Shown here: piece by piece, positions 61,470 to 64,000 of the stretch
Position numbering within the stretch: the first letter of the stretch is position 1
Layout: each line of letters opens with the position of its first letter
Notes under the pieces: model-generated
Database searches by the model: none
What the model was told of the DNA's origin: nothing
Seen by the model: the letters and a program-made list of their open reading frames with translations, nothing else
Translations under genes and position numbers: made by a program
Origin: Euonymus europaeus
Lineage: Eukaryota > Streptophyta > Magnoliopsida > Celastrales > Celastraceae
Length of the DNA: 64,000 nucleotides
NCBI GenBank assembly: GCA_963580455.1
Contig: OY756960.1
Coordinates: 28,517,238 to 28,581,237, forward strand
Direction: 5' to 3'

Positions 61470-61640
61470 CACCAACTAAGCCATGGCTTAGTTGGTGATA
61501 TAGCTGGACGCGGTCCCTATGTTAAAGGGAGGTGAGTAGTTCGAGTACCATCTCCAACAACCCACCTGTGCGACAGGATAGGGGCTGGGGGTAGTGGTTC
61601 ATGGGCTCAGCCAACCAGTAGCGATTGAGGTGGGTCGTTA
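61470..61640 (+). mobile_element. SINE-like sequence with tRNA-type boxes
   Basis: TGGCTTAGTTGGTGATA (A-box-like) near 61484 is followed by TAGTTCGAGTACC (B-box-like) near 61531, then a GC-rich body with GCGACAGGATAGGGGC. Its head overlaps a perfect palindrome. Ends are uncertain. Confidence 0.5.
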
Positions 61641-61651
61641 CACATATTGGT

Positions 61652-63045
61652 CACTCATTTTTCATTTATGTTACACCGACGTGGTTTTTTTCCTCAATAT
61701 CGAACAATCAAACGTATGATGTGTCCTTTTGATCGTTTACCTATTTGTTCATGTGGACAATAATTTCTTCATGTAAATAAACAAATTCTTTAAAAAAATC
61801 AAAAAATGGACAAATAATTTGATGACACTTATCCTCACCCAAACCCTAACTCAACTTCACCATACTTCTCCAACCCAGTGTGTTGGCGGATAAGCTGTGT
61901 TGGCGTATAAGTTGTCAAATAAGCTGCGCGTTGTTCGGTATAGTGTAAATTTTAGTAGCGTATAAGCTGTCAATTTACTATTAGAGGTATGTAAATTAAT
62001 TTAATAATGAAATAAAAGCTATCAAATATGAGTATTGTTGGAAATAACTTTATGCATTGAGTTCGAATATAATTTTTTTCGAAATCTAACATATATTTTG
62101 AGGGATAAAAATACAGATGTGTGAGAGAACAGGGGCAAAATAAAAAATTGAGAATAAAAAAAATTGGTAGGTGATTGATGTAATTGTTGACCAATGAAAT
62201 TGAGTTGATAAGCTAATATACTCTAAAACAAACATACAGTAGTCTCTACTACAAAAGGAAGATCGTACATCACCTCTGCAATACCGTACAAGCGGTGCTC
62301 GGCATTGAGAACTCTTGATTTGCTATGGAATGCGCATTAATTTTAGGTAAATTTAACTGTGAATTTGAATGAGCAAGCTAATAAATTTTTATGATCTGGT
62401 AATGGAAGGAGGGAGGTTTGAAGTCGAAGTCGCAGAGGTGCAAACATGGTGAAACTCTAAGAGCTAACCCGCCAACTGTATTCAGCAAGAGATGCTGTGA
62501 CTTTAAGAGGAAACCTTAAATAGAGTTATGCCATTAATAAATTGGGCAAGAAATCGTGAAGAACACTCAAGATTCACCAATCTAATGGCTCTACCTCAAG
62601 GACTTTTGGTGCACTTGATCTAGTCCAGGTGACTATGATGGTGTTTGAAGATAAAGATTGGGCAGTGGTGGAAGAGATAGGGTGAAAATGGATTAAGACA
62701 GCTGTCATAAATTTATTTGTCAACTTTTTCATATTAAAATAATTATTTATTCACATGTGTAAAATTTTTGTCTGTGGACAAACAGGTAGGTGATCAAAGA
62801 GAGTATCCTATATCGCTAAAATTGGAGTACTGACCCTAGCTTATAAATGCTAGCCTTCCTCAACCTACTAGTCAAGGTTTTCATGGGCTATCATCTCTTG
62901 GACCTTGGTAACAGTCGGCCCGTAAGGGTGTCGGTTGGACTTTAGTTGGCAAGAGAATGACAGGTGGGCCTCTGGGCCCGGTGTGGGTTTTCATTACTTG
63001 CACAAAACTTGTCCATGTAACAGAAATGAAAAATGAGTGACCAAT
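61652..63045. mobile_element. Inverted-repeat element, about 1.4 kb, with nested insertions
   Basis: Left end ACATATTGGTCACTCATTTT and, on the opposite strand, the right end ACATATTGGTCACTCATTTT are identical for 26 bp and stay similar for about 40 bp. Further in, TTGATCGTTTACCTATTTGT (left) pairs with TTGATCACCTACCTGTTTGT (right, opposite strand), after about 220 bp of extra DNA on the right. A MITE copy (61940–62110) sits inside. No target duplication was found, so the class is open; long TIRs suggest a MULE. Confidence 0.55.
61940..62110 (+). repeat. Dispersed MITE-like repeat, copy 2
   Basis: Direct-orientation relative of 58992–59166 (same words, same order), here nested inside the inverted-repeat element. 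Confidence 0.75.
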
Positions 63046-63727
63046 ATGTAAATTTTGTTTTTATAACTAAGTCGTATCATATACTATCTTTGAGTGGCCA
63101 AAGTGACATTTACTCTTTCTGCTTATCATATCAAAGACTGAAGCGAGTTTGGTAAATGACATCTTCTAGAAGATAAAATTAGGGTGGGAAGCAACTAGAA
63201 GGTACTGTAACATGGAGCACAAGTAGGAAATGGTCTGCTAATTAATGATGATAGATGCACAAGCCCTTATTTAATTCCTTCATCTTCTTATGTTAGGTTT
63301 GTCACATAATTATTGCTTTCCAAATCAGTAATAAATATTATCTTGTGGACATTCTTATGTTCTTAAAACTGACCTCATTCTTATCCCTCGGCCCACCAGA
63401 GCTTTATATACATACCTTATTGATAATATGATCCAGATTTATAAAAAAGAGATAGTTTTATTGGTAATCTAATGCTAATGACTTTATACGCGCGGTCCCA
63501 CGGCCCGATTCAAAATCTTACGGTTTCTGTCTCTTCTGACTAATTGTTTGAAAATATAGGTTAAACATTTTTTATTGTTTTGGTGCTGGACGTTGATACG
63601 AGAGGTCCCACTCCCTGATTCTAGATCCTACGGTTCCTGTCTGTTCTCAGTTACTAGTTAGAAATCAATAAATTAGAACCACCACAAAGAGTGCAATTTT
63701 GATGTATCAATAAAGTTGTATTGAATT

Positions 63728-63845
63728 ATTCCCTCCGTCCCTATCTGATATATTATATTTATATTTTAATTTATTTTAAATTATAGTTTATTTCTTTATT
63801 GAGAATAAACAAATAATCATTAATTTACTGATCTATCATTATTCA
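63728..63845 (+). mobile_element. Stowaway-like MITE fragment
   Basis: Begins TTCCCTCCGTCCCTATCTGA, the CTCCCTCCGTCCC-type Stowaway terminus, and continues AT-rich. The matching right end was not identified. Confidence 0.5.
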
Positions 63846-64000
63846 TTGTGCATCTTTAGTAATGAATGACTTTAATCTCATGTTTGGTTGAAGGTGAGAA
63901 AGGGTCTGAGATGAGCTGAGCATGAGTTTATTGAGAGAGGGATAATAGAGAATGATGAATGAGTTTAAAGATAAAATTTTGTATGTTTGATCAATGTGAG

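Larger units (their letters stand above)
57662..64000. other. Repeat-rich region without recognised genes
   Basis: 57662–58300 is the 3' flank of the membrane protein and unassigned DNA. From 58300 to the window end the sequence is a patchwork of MITEs, LTR-like fragments, a SINE and inverted repeats. A further MITE-like stretch lies at 61120–61390 (GTGTGTTTGAATTGAGAGGA … CCAAATGAACTCAA), and another seems cut by the window end. Confidence 0.5.

Noticed and set aside
1..64000. CRISPR arrays, operons, prophage or plasmid features
   Set aside because: None present; introns, miRNA site and repeat types show plant nuclear DNA.

Overview
The window is nuclear DNA of a flowering plant, most likely a eudicot. 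Evidence: AT-rich intergenic DNA, GT–AG introns, a miR156-regulated SBP-box gene, a thylakoid-lumen protein gene, and plant-type SINEs, MITEs, LINE tails and a Mutator-like element. I cannot name the species. No prokaryotic or viral content was recognised.

Layout. 0–8 kb: the 3' half of UBA5 (UFM1 E1, +), convergent with a nine-exon dCMP deaminase gene (DCD, −), then a one-exon gene encoding only the C-terminal part of SGR5/IDD proteins (+). 8–16.5 kb: gene-poor, with a SINE, tandem repeats and weak possible exons. 16.5–28 kb: dense gene cluster: a PLP-transferase-fold (MOCOS-like) protein (+), NF-YC (−), thylakoid lumenal 17.9 kDa-type protein (−) head-to-head with MED30 (+), and non-specific phospholipase C NPC6 (−). 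28–33.6 kb: repeat island with a Stowaway-like MITE, a SINE with a 16-bp target duplication, a 1.63-kb non-autonomous Mutator-like element with 9-bp target duplication, and a 5'-truncated LINE. 33.7–46.3 kb: CBSCBSPB (14 exons, −), repeats, and an F-box/FIST gene (−). 47.4–49.3 kb: SPL13-like gene (−) with a miR156 site. 54.2–56.5 kb: a SUMO-E1 SAE1 gene carrying a frameshift and a lost splice donor. 57–57.7 kb: an unrecognised one-exon tail-anchored protein. 57.7–64 kb: nested repeats and no convincing gene.

The genes do not form one pathway; they are housekeeping and regulatory genes. Two ubiquitin-like E1 components (UBA5, SAE1), two transcription-machinery genes (NF-YC, MED30) and a nucleotide-metabolism gene (DCD) are neighbours by ancestry. 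From memory, the order mixes genes that lie in Arabidopsis around At3g48540–48610, At5g63470–63520, At4g24930–24940 and At5g50570–50580, as expected if the window keeps an ancestral order that Arabidopsis split among duplicated blocks. I found no clear new biological system. The items most worth a second look are the broken SAE1, the Mutator-like element with its internal ATCAACGAAAA-type repeats, the DNA-binding-domain-less IDD gene, and the PLP-fold protein lacking the expected lysine.
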